A DNA stretch of 64,000 nucleotides from MR-S7 sp000400995 (GTDB lineage: Bacteria > Pseudomonadota > Gammaproteobacteria > Burkholderiales > Burkholderiaceae_C): NCBI RefSeq assembly GCF_045291395.1, contig NZ_CP152342.1, positions 930,001 to 994,000 of the forward strand. Direction: 5' to 3'. Made by a program: the position numbers and the translations under genes. Positions 45,822 to 53,595 of this stretch are shown in pieces; within the stretch, counting starts at the first letter, position 1; every line of letters starts with the position of its first letter. A model generated the notes under the pieces. The model was not told the origin of the DNA. It saw only the letters and a list, made by a program, of their open reading frames with translations, and did no database searches.

Positions 45822-46282
45822 TGGATCTCATACTCTGGCGCCACGCGGAGGCGGAAAACGCACCCGACGGGGGCGAGGACCTGGAGCGGCCCCTCACGCA
45901 CCGCGGCGAGAAGCAGGCCGCGCGCATGGCCGTCTGGCTCGACCGCCAGCTGCCCGACGGGCTGCGCGTGCTGGCCAGCCCCGCGCGGCGCACCGAGCAG
46001 ACGGCGCGCGCGCTGGGCCGCAAGGTCAAGCTGCGCGCCGAGCTGCTGCCGGGCGGCAGCCCCGACGAACTGCTGGAGCTGGTCCAATGGCCGCGTGCCC
46101 GGGGCGCCGTGCTCGTCGTGGGCCACCAGCCGCTGCTGGGCCAGACCGCTGCGCGCCTACTGGGGCTGCAGGCGCCCCTGTGCGCCATCCGCAAGGGCGC
46201 CGTCTGGTGGCTGCGGCACCGCCAGCGCCAGGAAACCGAGGAAACCCTGCTGATGGCGGTGCAGTCGCCGGACTTCCTTTAG
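45818..46282 (+). CDS. sixA: Phosphohistidine phosphatase SixA
   Basis: This 154-residue histidine phosphatase has the RHG-type start LILWRHAEAENAP, the second catalytic His in VVGHQPLLGQ, and the conserved Glu in LTHRGEKQA. SixA removes phosphate from the His of phosphotransfer domains. It is coupled to ppk1 (ATGA). Its stop lies at the edge of repeat copy 4. Confidence 0.88.
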   Translation: MMDLILWRHAEAENAPDGGEDLERPLTHRGEKQAARMAVWLDRQLPDGLRVLASPARRTEQTARALGRKVKLRAELLPGGSPDELLELVQWPRARGAVLVVGHQPLLGQTAARLLGLQAPLCAIRKGAVWWLRHRQRQETEETLLMAVQSPDFL

Positions 46283-46340
46283 CTACTGGAACAATAGCTG
46301 CTTGCGCTTGCTGGAAAAGCGCTGGAGGCTATTTGGGCTG
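46283..46340 (+). repeat. Dispersed hairpin repeat, copy 4
   Basis: The core GCGCTT-N7-AAGCGC lies at 46304-46322 between the convergent sixA and RHH genes, with upstream CAATAGCTGCTT and downstream TGGAGGCTATTTGG. Confidence 0.8.
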
Positions 46341-46733
46341 TTATTTGCGCGACGCCTTGGGGCGGCCGGTCTTGATCGCCGGCACGGCCTGCAGGGCTGC
46401 CAGCAGCGCCGCATCGTCCAGGCCGGACAGCAGCTTCAGGCCCGCGCGCAGCAGCTCGCTCTTTTTCGCGGGATGGGCTTGCGCCGTCGTGCGTTGCTTG
46501 AGCGTGTCGATGGCCGCGTACTCGTCCTTGGGGATCGTGAAACTGTCGCGCACCAGCTTGGGCTTGCGGGGCTTGGCGTCCTTGTCGGCGGGAGCGGGGG
46601 CCGGGGCCGGTGCGGGCGGGGCGGCCTTCTTGGCCGCAGCGCGCGGGGCGGCCTTGGGTTTCGCCCGGGTCTTGGCGGCAGGGGCTGCGGGAGTGGCCGG
46701 CGCGCGCGGCGTTTCGGGTGTGGCGGTGGACAT
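46341..46733 (-). CDS. Small basic protein with RHH-like C-terminus and H1-like tail
   Basis: This 130-residue protein has an Ala/Pro/Lys-rich N-terminal tail (to about residue 58, with KAAPRAAAKKAAPPAPAPAP) like bacterial histone-H1-type proteins. A folded part follows, KLVRDSFTIPKDEYAAIDTL and SELLRAGLKLLSGLDDAAL, a beta strand then two helices compatible with a ribbon-helix-helix DNA-binding domain. A 37-bp near-perfect palindrome lies directly upstream of its start, consistent with autoregulation. No toxin partner is nearby. Confidence 0.75.
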   Translation of the reverse strand: MSTATPETPRAPATPAAPAAKTRAKPKAAPRAAAKKAAPPAPAPAPAPADKDAKPRKPKLVRDSFTIPKDEYAAIDTLKQRTTAQAHPAKKSELLRAGLKLLSGLDDAALLAALQAVPAIKTGRPKASRK

Positions 46734-46742
46734 GGTCGAGGT

Positions 46743-46779
46743 GTTGAAAACGATATAAACAGTTTATACCGTTTTCAAC
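46743..46779. promoter_or_regulatory. 37-bp near-perfect palindrome upstream of the RHH gene
   Basis: GTTGAAAACGATATAAAC (46743-46760) and the inverse GTTTATACCGTTTTCAAC (46762-46779) differ at one base and share a one-base centre. Read leftward it contains TTGAAA and, 17 bp on, TATCGT, so promoter and operator may coincide. It lies between the RHH start and the ppx stop. Confidence 0.8.
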
Positions 46780-46789
46780 CGGCGCGCCA

Positions 46790-48268
46790 TCACGCCAGCT
46801 CGGCCACGAACTCCCACGGTGTCTTCTGCCAGGCCTGCGCCTCCTCGCGCAGCAGGTGGGCCGACTGCGGATAGGCGGCGGCCCAGCCCTGGCGCGAGCG
46901 CACGGTGCAGCGGTTGCCGTCCAGCCGCAGGGCCAGCCCTTCCACGTCGGGCGTGCGGCGCGCGTGGCACAGGGCGATGGCGGTGCGCAGGCACATGAGT
47001 TGCAGCGCGAACACCGCGTCGCCCAGGTCGGCCTCCAGCTTGCGCACCTTGCCGCGGTGGCCCAGCACCAGCAGGCTCAGGCGGTGCAGCTCGGGCAGGG
47101 CGAAGCCGGCGGCGTCGGTGTGGTCGAGGATGTAGGCGCCGTGGCGGTGGTAGTCGCTGTGCGAGATGCGGCAGCCGATCTCGTGCAGCCGGGCCGCCCA
47201 TTCGAGCTTGCGCGCGGCACGCTCGCTGCCGGCGGGCGCGGCCTGGGCGAAGAGGCGGCAGGCCAGCTGCGCCACGCATTCGGCATGCGCCTCGTCCACC
47301 GCGAAGCGCAGCATGAGCGCGCGCACGGTGGCCGTGCGCAGGTCGGTGCCGGGCTGCTCTCGGTCCAGCAGGTCGTAGAGCGCGCCCTGGCGCAGCGCGC
47401 CCTGGGCCACCGTCATCTGGTCGATGCGCAGCAAGTCGAAGATCGCGCGCACGATGCTCACGCCGCCGCCGATCACCGCGCGGCGGTCCTCCTTGAGGCC
47501 TTCCATGCGTACGCGGTCGGCATGGCGTGCGCGCAGGAGCTGGTCGAGCAACCAGTCCAGCCCGTCGCGCGTGATGCGCCCTTCCTCCCAGCCGGCCGCG
47601 GCGAGCACGGAACCGACGGCGCCCACCGTGCCCGACGAGCCATAGGCCACGTCCCACAGGTCGCTGCGGTAGGCCTGGGCGGCCTCGTCCAGCACCGCCT
47701 GGGCGGCGATCTCGGCGGCCTGGAAGGCCTCGCGCGTGAACGCGCCGTCGGCGAAATAGCGCGCCGACCAGGCCACGCTGCCCACGCGGTAGGAGGCCAC
47801 GGCGCTGGGCGTGAACTGCTGGCCCAGGATCAGCTCGGTCGAGCGGCCGCCGATGTCCACCACCAGCCGGCGCTCGTCCGACTGCGGCAGCAGGCGCGCG
47901 ACGCCCTGGTAGATGAGCCGCGCCTCCTCGGGGCCGGAGACCACGTCGATGGGAAAGCCCAGGATCTCGCTGCCGCGGCGGATGAAGTCCTCGCGGTTGC
48001 GGGCCTCGCGCAGCGTCTGCGTGGCGACGGCGCGCACGTGGCCGCGTTCGAAGCCCGACAGGCGCTCCGCGAAGCGGGCCAGGCAGTCCCAGCCGCGCTG
48101 CATGGCGGCGGGGGTGAGGTTGCGGTCTTCGTCCAGTCCGCCGCCCTGGCGGACGGTTTCCTTGAGGTATTCGACGCGGAGGATGTGCCCGTGGTCGAGG
48201 CGGCCGATTTCGAGGCGAAAGCTGTTGGACCCGAGGTCCACGGCCGCCAGCAGTGTTCCGTCTTGCAT
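46790..48268 (-). CDS. ppx: Exopolyphosphatase (Ppx/GppA)
   Basis: This 492-residue enzyme has the actin-like ATPase fold with LAAVDLGSNSFRLEIGRLD, the phosphate loops VDIGGRSTELILG and SSGTVGAVG, then GGGVSIVRAI, and a C-terminal HD-like helical domain (LEWAARLHEIGCRISHSDYH). It releases phosphate from polyphosphate chain ends or hydrolyses pppGpp. ATG 48268 (MQDGTLLAAVDLG) is chosen; the frame continues upstream without similarity. Its neighbour ppk1 makes the polymer, so both sides of polyphosphate turnover lie within 5 kb. Confidence 0.94.
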   Translation of the reverse strand: MQDGTLLAAVDLGSNSFRLEIGRLDHGHILRVEYLKETVRQGGGLDEDRNLTPAAMQRGWDCLARFAERLSGFERGHVRAVATQTLREARNREDFIRRGSEILGFPIDVVSGPEEARLIYQGVARLLPQSDERRLVVDIGGRSTELILGQQFTPSAVASYRVGSVAWSARYFADGAFTREAFQAAEIAAQAVLDEAAQAYRSDLWDVAYGSSGTVGAVGSVLAAAGWEEGRITRDGLDWLLDQLLRARHADRVRMEGLKEDRRAVIGGGVSIVRAIFDLLRIDQMTVAQGALRQGALYDLLDREQPGTDLRTATVRALMLRFAVDEAHAECVAQLACRLFAQAAPAGSERAARKLEWAARLHEIGCRISHSDYHRHGAYILDHTDAAGFALPELHRLSLLVLGHRGKVRKLEADLGDAVFALQLMCLRTAIALCHARRTPDVEGLALRLDGNRCTVRSRQGWAAAYPQSAHLLREEAQAWQKTPWEFVAELA

Positions 48269-48334
48269 GGGTAGGCTGGTTGATTGCGGCGCAGCATAAC
48301 GCAAGAAAAAGACGGTGCCGCGCACGCCGGCAGG

Positions 48335-48362
48335 CAAAAAAAGCCCAGTCAGGCGACTGGGC
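48335..48362 (-). terminator. Rho-independent terminator of the phasin gene
   Basis: Read leftward, GCCCAGTC-GCCT-GACTGGGC is followed by seven T. It lies about 137 bp downstream of the phasin stop and upstream of ppx. Confidence 0.85.
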
Positions 48363-48498
48363 TATGAAAGGATCCCTGAAACGGTGTTTCGAGAGGATCC
48401 AAGGAGACAACCGGAGTGCCTTGCGGGAACGCCGCAAGGCAGTTGATCAAATTATAGGGGTAAACCCTCGCAAATCAAGGTCCGCGGGGTTAACGCGA

Positions 48499-49056
48499 TC
48501 AGCGCTTGCGGGGAGCGGCGGCAACGGCCGTCTTGGCGGCGTTGGCAGCGCTGCTGGCCACGGCGTTGAAGTTGGCTTCGGCCACGTCGCTGGCTTGCTT
48601 GACGGCCTTCTGCACCGACTCCAGGGCGTTGTTGGCGGCGGAAACGGCGCTCTTGAACACGGCCACGGTGGTTTCGGAACCGGCGGGGGCGTTCTTGGCG
48701 GCGGTGTCCACCAGGTTGCCGAAGGTGCGCTGGGCTTCAGCGGCCTGGGCTTCGAAGGCCTTGCCGAACTCGGCGCCGGTGCCGGAGGCGATTTCGTACA
48801 GGTGGCGGCTGTAGGCCAGGGTCTTCTCGGCCAGGGGCTGGAACAGGTTGGCTTGCAGCGACAGCAGCTCTTGTGCGTCCTTGGCGGACAGCACGGCCTG
48901 GGTGTGGGAAGACACTTCCGACAGGGCGGCGCGGGAGGCGGTCACGTTCAGCTCGACGAGCTTCTCGACGCCTTCGAAGGCCTTGTTCGTCAGGCCGAAC
49001 AGGGTTTCGAGGTTGGCTTTGTGGGCGGCCAGAACTTGTTCAGGGGTCAGCGACAT
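48499..49056 (-). CDS. phaP: Phasin (PHB-granule-associated protein)
   Basis: This 185-residue amphipathic helical protein starts MSLTPEQVLAAHKANLETLF, continues with NKAFEGVEKLVELNVTASRA and KDAQELLSLQANLFQP, and ends in an Ala/Lys tail. This is the phasin_2 pattern of Burkholderiales phasins that coat polyhydroxybutyrate granules. TGC-rich repeats upstream resemble PhaR-type operators, and a strong terminator lies downstream. Together with bdhA it supports polymer storage. Confidence 0.92.
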   Translation of the reverse strand: MSLTPEQVLAAHKANLETLFGLTNKAFEGVEKLVELNVTASRAALSEVSSHTQAVLSAKDAQELLSLQANLFQPLAEKTLAYSRHLYEIASGTGAEFGKAFEAQAAEAQRTFGNLVDTAAKNAPAGSETTVAVFKSAVSAANNALESVQKAVKQASDVAEANFNAVASSAANAAKTAVAAAPRKR

Positions 49057-49126
49057 GTCAGATCTCCAGATGGAAGGCCCTCGCGGGCGGGTTGAGACTT
49101 CTGCCCTGACTGACCTCTCGAGTCAT

Positions 49127-49199
49127 GTTGCAGTGCAGCATGGAGCGAATTTTAGGGAAGCGGCCCGCAGATGCAAGCCCTTTTTGTTGCATTGCAGCA
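49127..49199. promoter_or_regulatory. Two TGC-rich repeats upstream of the phasin, PhaR-type candidates
   Basis: GTTGCAGTGCAGCA at 49127-49140 and GTTGCATTGCAGCA at 49186-49199 differ at one position and lie 59 bp apart just upstream of phaP. PhaR repressors recognise TGC-rich sequences upstream of phasin genes, so these are plausible operators. Confidence 0.6.
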
Positions 49200-49290
49200 T
49201 TTTTAGGGGCGACACCCCAATATGGCCCCTATGCCTGCTGGCGCAAGGCGGGCGGCCGCGCATGTCCGGCGCTGGCAGAATCCAGGGCCC

Positions 49291-49761
49291 ATGAATGCGC
49301 CCCTCGCTCCTTCGCCCGCCGCGCCGCGCCCCATGGCGCAGCCGCGTGACGCCTACCGCGTCTTCCGCGCCATCGGCACCCGCTGGATGGACAACGACGT
49401 CTACGGCCACGTGAACAACGTCGTCTACTACAGCTGGTTCGACACGGCCGTGAACGCCTACTTGATCGAGCAGGGGGCGCTGGACATCCACCAGGGCGAG
49501 ACGATCGGCCTGGTCATCGAGACCCAGTGCAACTATTTCGCGCCGCTGGCCTTCCCGCAGACCATCGAGGCGGGCCTGCGCGTGGCGCGGCTGGGCGAGA
49601 GCAGCGTGCGCTACGAGGTCGGCCTGTTCGCGCAGGGCGCGCCGATGAGCGCCGCCTGCGGCCATTTCATCCATGTCTACGTGGGGCGCGACGACCGCCG
49701 CCCGCGCCCGCTGCCGCCCCGGCTGCGCGAGGTGCTCGAAGGGTTGCGCATGCCCGCCTGA
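49291..49761 (+). CDS. Acyl-CoA thioesterase, 4HBT hotdog family
   Basis: This 156-residue protein has the 4-hydroxybenzoyl-CoA thioesterase signature, TRWMDNDVYGHVNNVVYYSW, with the catalytic-type Asp, and later VIETQCNYFAPLAFPQ and SAACGHFIHVYV. ATG 49291 is chosen; the in-frame upstream ATG at 49222 adds unconserved residues. It stands alone after the phasin promoter region. It could hydrolyse short or aromatic acyl-CoAs; substrate unknown. Confidence 0.88.
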   Translation: MNAPLAPSPAAPRPMAQPRDAYRVFRAIGTRWMDNDVYGHVNNVVYYSWFDTAVNAYLIEQGALDIHQGETIGLVIETQCNYFAPLAFPQTIEAGLRVARLGESSVRYEVGLFAQGAPMSAACGHFIHVYVGRDDRRPRPLPPRLREVLEGLRMPA

Positions 49762-49843
49762 ACGGGGGTTATGCGTTGGTGACAGAATCGGGGCAGAGAG
49801 ACAAATCCCCTACAGCACCGCGGCCGCCGGCACGCGCGTATCC

Positions 49844-51043
49844 ATGATCATCACCAGCCTGCTCGACACCGACCTGTACAAATTCACCATGATGCAGGTA
49901 GTGCTGCACCAGTTCCCCGGCGCCCAGGTCGAATACCGTTTCAAATGCCGCAACCCGGGCGTGCAGCTCGCGCCCTACGTGAGCGAGATCCGCGACGAGA
50001 TCCGTGCGCTGTGCAGCCTGCAGTTCCAGGACGCCGAGCTGGCCTACCTGCGCTCCCTGCGCTTCATCAAGAGCGACTTCGTCGATTTCCTGGGGCTGTT
50101 CCGCCTCAACGAGAAGTACATCCGCGTGAGCGCGCTGCCCTCGGGCGAAATCGACATCACCATCACCGGGCCCTGGCTGCACACCATCCTGTTCGAGATT
50201 CCGGTGCTGGCCATCGTCAACGAGGTCTATTTCCGCAACACCCAGAAAGTGCCGGCCTTTCCCGAGGGCCGCCAGCGGCTGGACGCCAAGATCGCGCAGC
50301 TTCACGAGCACGGCCTGGAAGACCTCAAGATTGCCGACTACGGCACCCGCCGGCGCTTTTCCCGCGCCTGGCACGAGGAGGTGCTGCGCGTGCTGTGCGC
50401 GCGCCTGGGCGTGCACGAGCAGCGCAGCGGCGCGCCGGGGCAGTTCGCGGGCACGAGCAACGTGCTCTACGCGATGAAGCTGGGTCTGACGCCGCTGGGC
50501 ACCATGGCGCACGAGTACCTGCAGGCCTGCCAGTCGCTGGGCCCGCGCCTGCGCGACAGCCAGGTCTTCGGCTTCGAGATGTGGGCCAAGGAATACCGCG
50601 GCGACTTAGGGATCGCGCTGTCGGACGTGTACGGCATGAGCGCCTTCCTGCGCGACTTCGACCTGTACTTCTGCAAGCTGTTCGACGGCGCGCGCCACGA
50701 CAGCGGCGACCCCTTCGCCTGGGGCGAGCGCCTGCTGGAGCACTACCGCAACAACCGCGTCGACCCGCTGACCAAGACGCTGATCTTCAGCGACGCGCTC
50801 ACCGTGCCGCGCATCGTGGAGCTGCACCGCCAGTTCCACGGCCGCTGCCAGCTCGCCTTCGGCATCGGCACCAACCTGACCAACGACCTGGGCTACGAGC
50901 CGCTGCAGATCGTCGTCAAGATGACGCGCTGCAACGGCCAGCCCGTGGCCAAGCTCTCCGACGCCCCTGGCAAGAACATGTGCGACGACGAGAAATATCT
51001 CGCCTACCTGCGCCAGGTGTTCGACATTCCCACGCCCGCCTGA
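49844..51043 (+). CDS. pncB: Nicotinate phosphoribosyltransferase
   Basis: This 399-residue NAD-salvage enzyme shows SLLDTDLYKFTMMQVVLHQF, EYRFKCRN, DYGTRRRFSRAWHEEVL, the phospho-His region GTSNVLYAMKLGLTPLGTMA, ARHDSGDPFAWGER and FGIGTNLTNDLGY. It condenses nicotinate with PRPP to nicotinate mononucleotide with ATP use. A strong hairpin follows the gene. Length and motifs are normal. Confidence 0.96.
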   Translation: MIITSLLDTDLYKFTMMQVVLHQFPGAQVEYRFKCRNPGVQLAPYVSEIRDEIRALCSLQFQDAELAYLRSLRFIKSDFVDFLGLFRLNEKYIRVSALPSGEIDITITGPWLHTILFEIPVLAIVNEVYFRNTQKVPAFPEGRQRLDAKIAQLHEHGLEDLKIADYGTRRRFSRAWHEEVLRVLCARLGVHEQRSGAPGQFAGTSNVLYAMKLGLTPLGTMAHEYLQACQSLGPRLRDSQVFGFEMWAKEYRGDLGIALSDVYGMSAFLRDFDLYFCKLFDGARHDSGDPFAWGERLLEHYRNNRVDPLTKTLIFSDALTVPRIVELHRQFHGRCQLAFGIGTNLTNDLGYEPLQIVVKMTRCNGQPVAKLSDAPGKNMCDDEKYLAYLRQVFDIPTPA

Positions 51044-51062
51044 GGCTATTGTTTTCATAGCT

Positions 51063-51098
51063 GCCCGCACTTGCTGTGCGGGCGCTGCAAGCTTTTTT
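51063..51098 (+). terminator. Hairpin after pncB
   Basis: GCCCGCAC (51063-51070) pairs with GTGCGGGC (51076-51083) across TTGCT, and TTTTTT occurs at 51093-51098. The flanks CATAGCTGC and GGCGCTGCAAG suggest a diverged copy of the dispersed repeat acting as a terminator. Confidence 0.55.
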
Positions 51099-51106
51099 CG
51101 AAGAAT

Positions 51107-52519
51107 ATGAAGACACTCCGTACCCCGCTGCTCGCACTGGCCGGCATGGCGCCCGCCCTGGCCCTGGCCGCCGACATCGACGGCAGCCAGCTCTCCGTAC
51201 TGTGGGGCGTGCCCTTCGCCGGCATCCTGCTGTCCATCGCGCTGATGCCGCTGCTGGCGCCAGTGTTCTGGCACCACCATTTCGGCAAGGTGGCGGCGGG
51301 CTGGGCGCTGGCCTTCCTGCTGCCGTTCGCCGCCGTGTTCGGGCCGGGCGCGGCCGGCGCGGGCCTGGCGCATGCCCTGGTGGCCGAATACATCCCCTTC
51401 GTGATCCTGCTCACGGCGCTGTTCACCGTGGCGGGCGGCATCTACATCCGCGGCAACCTGCACGGCAGCCCCTTGCTGAACACCGGCATCCTCGCCATCG
51501 GCGCGGTGCTGGCGAGCTTCATGGGCACGACGGGTGCTTCGATGCTGCTCATCCGCCCGCTGATCCGCGCCAACGACAACCGCAAGCACGTGGCGCACGT
51601 GGTGGTGTTCTTCATCTTCATCGTCTCCAATGCCGGCGGCTCGCTCACTCCGCTGGGCGATCCGCCGCTGTTCCTGGGCTTCCTCAAGGGCGTGGATTTC
51701 TTCTGGACGGTGCGCCACATCTTCCCCGAGACGCTGTTCCTGGTCGGCGTGCTGCTGGCGCTGTTCTTCGTGCTCGACACCTGGTTCTACCGGCAGGCGG
51801 GGGAGGTGGGCCGCAGCGATCCCACGCCCGACACGGCGCCCCAGGCCCTGGGCTTCGACGGCAAGGTGAATTTCATGCTGCTGCTGGCCGTGGTGGCGCT
51901 GGTGCTGATGAGCGGCCTGTGGAAGTCGCCCGTGGAATGGTCCATCGCCGGCACGCCCGTGGGCCTGCCCGGCCTGGTGCGCGACGTGGGCCTGATCGCG
52001 GTCACATTGGCTTCGCTCGCCCTCACGCCGCGCCAGGTGCACGAGGACAACCAGTTCAACTGGGGGCCCATGCAGGAAGTGGCCAAGCTGTTCGCGGGCA
52101 TCTTCCTGACCATCATTCCCGTGATCGCCATGCTCAAGGCGGGCGTGAACGGCCCCTTCGGCGCAATCGTCTCCGCGGTCACGCATGCCGACGGCTCGCC
52201 CGATCCGGCCATGTATTTCTGGGCCACCGGCGCGCTGTCGTCCTTCCTGGACAACGCGCCCACCTACCTGGTCTTCTTCAACACCGCCGGGGGCGACCCG
52301 GCCACGCTCATGACCACGCACGCGGCCACGTTGGCGGCGATCTCGGCCGGCGCCGTGTTCATGGGCGCCAACACCTACATCGGCAACGCGCCCAACCTCA
52401 TGGTCAAGGCTATCGCCGAAGACCGCGGCGTGAAGATGCCCAGCTTCTTCGGCTACATGCTGTGGTCGGGCGCCGTCCTGGTGCCGCTGTTCATCGCCAT
52501 GACCTTCCTCTTTTTCTAA
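51107..52519 (+). CDS. nhaD: NhaD-type sodium:proton antiporter
   Basis: This 470-residue polytopic protein has an N-terminal cleavable-looking segment (LLALAGMAPALALAA) and about 11-12 further helices. It carries the ion-transporter motif SNAGGSLTPLGDPPLFLGFL, the second half-site ALSSFLDNAPTYLVFF, and GANTYIGNAPNLMVKAI, all typical of the NhaD/IT superfamily. It should exchange sodium or lithium for protons. ATG 51107 is the best start; an upstream ATG (51071) lies in the preceding hairpin. It stands alone between pncB and the dehydrogenase. Confidence 0.9.
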   Translation: MKTLRTPLLALAGMAPALALAADIDGSQLSVLWGVPFAGILLSIALMPLLAPVFWHHHFGKVAAGWALAFLLPFAAVFGPGAAGAGLAHALVAEYIPFVILLTALFTVAGGIYIRGNLHGSPLLNTGILAIGAVLASFMGTTGASMLLIRPLIRANDNRKHVAHVVVFFIFIVSNAGGSLTPLGDPPLFLGFLKGVDFFWTVRHIFPETLFLVGVLLALFFVLDTWFYRQAGEVGRSDPTPDTAPQALGFDGKVNFMLLLAVVALVLMSGLWKSPVEWSIAGTPVGLPGLVRDVGLIAVTLASLALTPRQVHEDNQFNWGPMQEVAKLFAGIFLTIIPVIAMLKAGVNGPFGAIVSAVTHADGSPDPAMYFWATGALSSFLDNAPTYLVFFNTAGGDPATLMTTHAATLAAISAGAVFMGANTYIGNAPNLMVKAIAEDRGVKMPSFFGYMLWSGAVLVPLFIAMTFLFF

Positions 52520-52551
52520 CATCGCAAACACGCTCTAACCAGGAGACCTCC

Positions 52552-53532
52552 ATGTCCAAGCCCCGCATCCTCGTCACGCGCAACGTGTTCCCCGAAGTGA
52601 TCGACCGCCTGGCGCAGCACTTCGAGCTGGAGACCAACCCGCAGGACGACCTGTGGTCGCAGGAGGAACTGGCCCGGCGCCTGGCCGACAAGGACGGCGC
52701 CTTCACCACCGGCAGCCACCGCATCGACCCGGCCGTGCTGGCCGCCAGCCCGCGCCTGAAGATCGTCGCCAACATGGCCGTGGGCTACAACAACTTCGAC
52801 GTGGAGGCGATGACCGCCGCCGGCGTGCAGGCCACCAACACGCCCGACGTGCTGACCGAGACCACGGCCGACTTCGGCTTCGCGCTGCTCATGGCGACCG
52901 CGCGGCGCATCACCGAGAGCGAACACTACCTGCGCGCGGGCCAGTGGACGCGCTGGAGCTACGACATGTTCGCGGGCGGCGAGGTGCACGGCAGCACGCT
53001 GGGCATCCTGGGCATGGGCCGCATCGGCCAGGGCATCGCCAGGCGCGGCGCGCACGGCTTCGGCATGAACGTGATCTACCACAACCGCTCGCGCCTCTCG
53101 CCGGAGCTGGAGGCCGAATGCAAGGCGCGCTACGTGGGCAAGGACGAGCTGCTCGCGCAGGCCGACCACCTCGTGCTGGTGCTGCCTTACTCGGCCGCGT
53201 CGCACCACGCCATCGGCGCGGCCGAGATCGCGCGCATGAAGCCCACGGCCACGCTCATCAACATCGCGCGCGGCGGCATCGTCGACGACGCGGCGCTGGC
53301 GACGGCGCTCAAGGAAAAGCGCATCGCCGCCGCCGGCCTGGACGTGTTCGAGGGTGAGCCCAGCGTGCACCCCGGCCTGCTGGAGGTGCCCAACGTGGTG
53401 CTCACGCCCCACATCGCCAGCGCCACCGTGCCCACGCGCCTGGCCATGGCCAACCTCGCGGCCGACAACCTGATCGCCTTCTTCGAGAAGGGTGCGCCGC
53501 TCACGCCCGTGAACACGCCGGCCAAGGTTTGA
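52552..53532 (+). CDS. D-2-hydroxyacid dehydrogenase (GhrB/hydroxypyruvate reductase type)
   Basis: This 326-residue NAD(P)-dependent enzyme has the substrate-loop NMAVGYNNFDVEAM, the Rossmann motif LGILGMGRIGQGIARR, INIARGGIVDDAAL, the Arg/Glu/His triad (IARGG; DVFEGEPSVHPGL; TPHIASAT) and a normal length for glyoxylate/hydroxypyruvate/D-glycerate dehydrogenases. AGGAG precedes ATG 52552. It is followed by repeat copy 6. The choice among glyoxylate, hydroxypyruvate and 2-ketogluconate as substrate is not possible from sequence. Confidence 0.9.
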   Translation: MSKPRILVTRNVFPEVIDRLAQHFELETNPQDDLWSQEELARRLADKDGAFTTGSHRIDPAVLAASPRLKIVANMAVGYNNFDVEAMTAAGVQATNTPDVLTETTADFGFALLMATARRITESEHYLRAGQWTRWSYDMFAGGEVHGSTLGILGMGRIGQGIARRGAHGFGMNVIYHNRSRLSPELEAECKARYVGKDELLAQADHLVLVLPYSAASHHAIGAAEIARMKPTATLINIARGGIVDDAALATALKEKRIAAAGLDVFEGEPSVHPGLLEVPNVVLTPHIASATVPTRLAMANLAADNLIAFFEKGAPLTPVNTPAKV

Positions 53533-53595
53533 GTGAAATACGCCTCCAGCGCTTGTGCAGAAAGCGCTGGCAGCTACTGAAAAGATAGTGACCGA
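53533..53595 (-). repeat. Dispersed hairpin repeat, copy 6 (inverse orientation)
   Basis: The core GCGCTT-N7-AAGCGC lies at 53549-53567 between the dehydrogenase and rmuC, in a tandem gene gap. Flanks CGCCTCCA and CAGCTACTGAAAAGATAG match other inverse copies. Confidence 0.78.

Noticed and set aside
46341..46733. RHH-like protein as the antitoxin of a toxin-antitoxin pair
   Set aside because: No small toxin-like gene lies on either side; the neighbours are sixA and ppx.
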